A DNA stretch of 6,519 nt from Kiritimatiellia bacterium. GTDB taxonomy: Bacteria; Verrucomicrobiota; Kiritimatiellia; RFP12; UBA1067. Under the pieces are notes generated by a model. It ran no database searches. It saw nothing but the letters and a program-made list of their open reading frames with translations, and had not been told where the DNA came from. Each line of letters starts with the position of its first letter. Positions within the stretch are counted from its first letter, which is position 1. Both the position numbers and the translations under genes were made by a program. The stretch spans positions 1-6,519 of the forward strand of contig JAFXEA010000458.1 of NCBI GenBank assembly GCA_017521065.1, given 5' to 3'. Shown here in pieces: positions 5,593 to 6,519 of the stretch.

Positions 5593-6270
5593 CTAATTAG
5601 ATTCCCCTGCAAGAATAGAAACAATGCATTGTCCAAATTGCTCGGCCTCCAAACTTTCTTCCACTGGATCGGCCGTCATATCACGATAATCCGCCCAAGC
5701 GGGGACGGGACACAAAGCAAGGGGAAGCCAAGACGTCAAAGACCTTTCCTGAAGTCTAAACTGCTCGTTCTTAATCCCAGCCGATGATTTCACCTCAATG
5801 CTATAATCAACATCCGCCGAATGATACCACGGCCAGATATTAAACGTCAAGAATGCAAGGATATTGTTGAATTGCGCAACGCCGCCATTGGCATTAGTCT
5901 TTGAGATAACAGCCTTAATCGAAATCGGTTCAGTACCTTCTGTACGAGTTGTGGCAAAGTTGCGTTTAAAGGGTCCGTAAGCATCAAGCCATCTTACCAC
6001 TTTACGTCCACGTTCGATACTTCCTTTACCTGTAAAGAACGTCTTGCCCTCAGCTTTTTCTGTTTTAGAATGTAAAAATATCTCAAGAAAAGACGCGTCG
6101 CCATCAACCTCGAATTCTTCAATGTAATATTTTTTTGAAACGGAGGCACCGCTAAAAGTGTTGCACTTCGAATCGAAGCAAACCGCCCCGTTATGGAAAC
6201 AGCCAGACAACAACGCTGTTCCAGCTGAAAGCGCAACCAATGCGTACAATCTAGTTCTATTCATTTTCAT
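5593..6270 (-). CDS. Lipoprotein of unknown function
   Basis: 225 residues. Residues 1-23 form a lipoprotein signal with a basic N-terminus, a hydrophobic core and lipobox LLSGC, giving lipidated Cys24. The mature part begins polar, has a beta-rich stretch (48-125), a hydrophobic segment (about 134-149, NNILAFLTFNIWPWY) and a second one with WLPLALCPVPAW (181-192). I do not recognise the family. Pro/Trp-rich hydrophobic segments of this kind may pack against a membrane or be buried in a sandwich fold. A second in-frame ATG at 6264 has better ribosome-binding spacing (GGA six bases upstream) and may be the true start; the signal remains intact either way. It follows the membrane-protein fragment by 34 bases on the same strand. 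Its codons look more AT-rich than those of the kinase operon. Confidence 0.75.
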   Translation of the reverse strand: MKMNRTRLYALVALSAGTALLSGCFHNGAVCFDSKCNTFSGASVSKKYYIEEFEVDGDASFLEIFLHSKTEKAEGKTFFTGKGSIERGRKVVRWLDAYGPFKRNFATTRTEGTEPISIKAVISKTNANGGVAQFNNILAFLTFNIWPWYHSADVDYSIEVKSSAGIKNEQFRLQERSLTSWLPLALCPVPAWADYRDMTADPVEESLEAEQFGQCIVSILAGESN

Positions 6271-6299
6271 TCCATTTCTAGTTAATACTCAAAGAAGGC

Positions 6300-6323
6300 G
6301 AGGCTTACGGCCTACCGCGCCTC
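6300..6323 (-). terminator. Weak hairpin at the end of the membrane-protein gene
   Basis: GAGGC (6323-6319 on the minus strand) can pair with GCCTC (6304-6300), with an inner CGG/CCG pairing. Downstream is only a broken T stretch (CTTCTTTG). It overlaps the stop codon. It may be a partial terminator or an mRNA-stability structure between this gene and the lipoprotein gene; evidence is weak. Confidence 0.2.
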
Positions 6324-6519
6324 ACAATCAACCTCATCAGCAGCCAAATCGCGCCGTCAACCAGCACGGCCAACGCCATCATAGAATGCACGAGAAACAA
6401 CATCGGCAGCAACAAGCGGATTCCATCCGCATACCAGTTGCTCACCACAGGCACCATTCCCAGCAACAGGACAACCACCACGATGCCAACCAATCCCTGC
6501 CACATGGACGCAATGTCGA
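6305..6519 (-). CDS. C-terminal part of a small or truncated membrane protein (5' end outside window)
   Basis: The frame is open from the window edge to the TAA at 6307-6305. There is an internal ATG at 6505, but no Shine-Dalgarno sequence precedes it and no stop lies upstream in frame, so the gene probably begins outside the window. The visible part has two hydrophobic helices (LVGIVVVVLLLGMVPVV, and one from LLLPMLFLVHSM through AIWLLMRLIV) and a basic end (RRGRP) that is probably cytoplasmic. No family is recognisable. If the ATG at 6505 is real, it is a 66-residue two-helix membrane protein. It could be cotranscribed with the lipoprotein downstream. Confidence 0.5.
   Translation of the reverse strand, partial: DIASMWQGLVGIVVVVLLLGMVPVVSNWYADGIRLLLPMLFLVHSMMALAVLVDGAIWLLMRLIVRRGRP

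Overview
The window looks like part of a chromosome from a PVC-superphylum bacterium, most plausibly a gut or rumen Kiritimatiellota (formerly grouped with Lentisphaerae). The basis is gene content, not a marker gene: a small membrane-anchored Ser/Thr kinase, an ECF-like sigma factor and a secreted FGE/SUMF1-domain protein in one cluster, next to a large surface protein built from InlB-type and putative-Ig (He_PIG-like) modules. All credible genes lie on the minus strand, so the map reads from high to low coordinates. There is no rRNA, tRNA, CRISPR array, integrase or transposase.

Right end (6519-5593): the C-terminal part of a hydrophobic membrane protein that enters from outside the window, then a lipoprotein of unknown function. 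A 156-base AT-rich gap (5592-5437) follows. It holds a 9-bp direct repeat, a plausible -10 box and a small hairpin.

Centre (5436-2529): a compact three-gene operon. The kinase stop overlaps the sigma start (ATGA), and five bases separate the sigma stop from the start of the secreted FGE-domain protein. The likely logic is a membrane kinase controlling an ECF-like sigma factor, with the exported protein as effector or sensor partner. The kinase has almost no external domain of its own.

Junction (2540-2082): the most unusual part. Immediately after the FGE gene is a stretch of about 160 bases saturated with CTAG and arranged as nested inverted repeats. After a short leader comes a sequence with the features of a group II intron 3' end: a 33-nt domain V with AGC triad and 2-nt bulge, a 3-nt linker, and a domain VI helix with a bulged A seven bases from a terminal AC. 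No intron body or complete reverse transcriptase is present. The relic is translated in frame as residues 10-38 of the next gene.

Left end (2195-1): that gene is a surface/secreted modular protein of at least 731 residues that runs off the window without a stop. Its apparent signal peptide begins exactly at the predicted intron/exon boundary, which suggests the intron relic replaced or displaced the original start codon.
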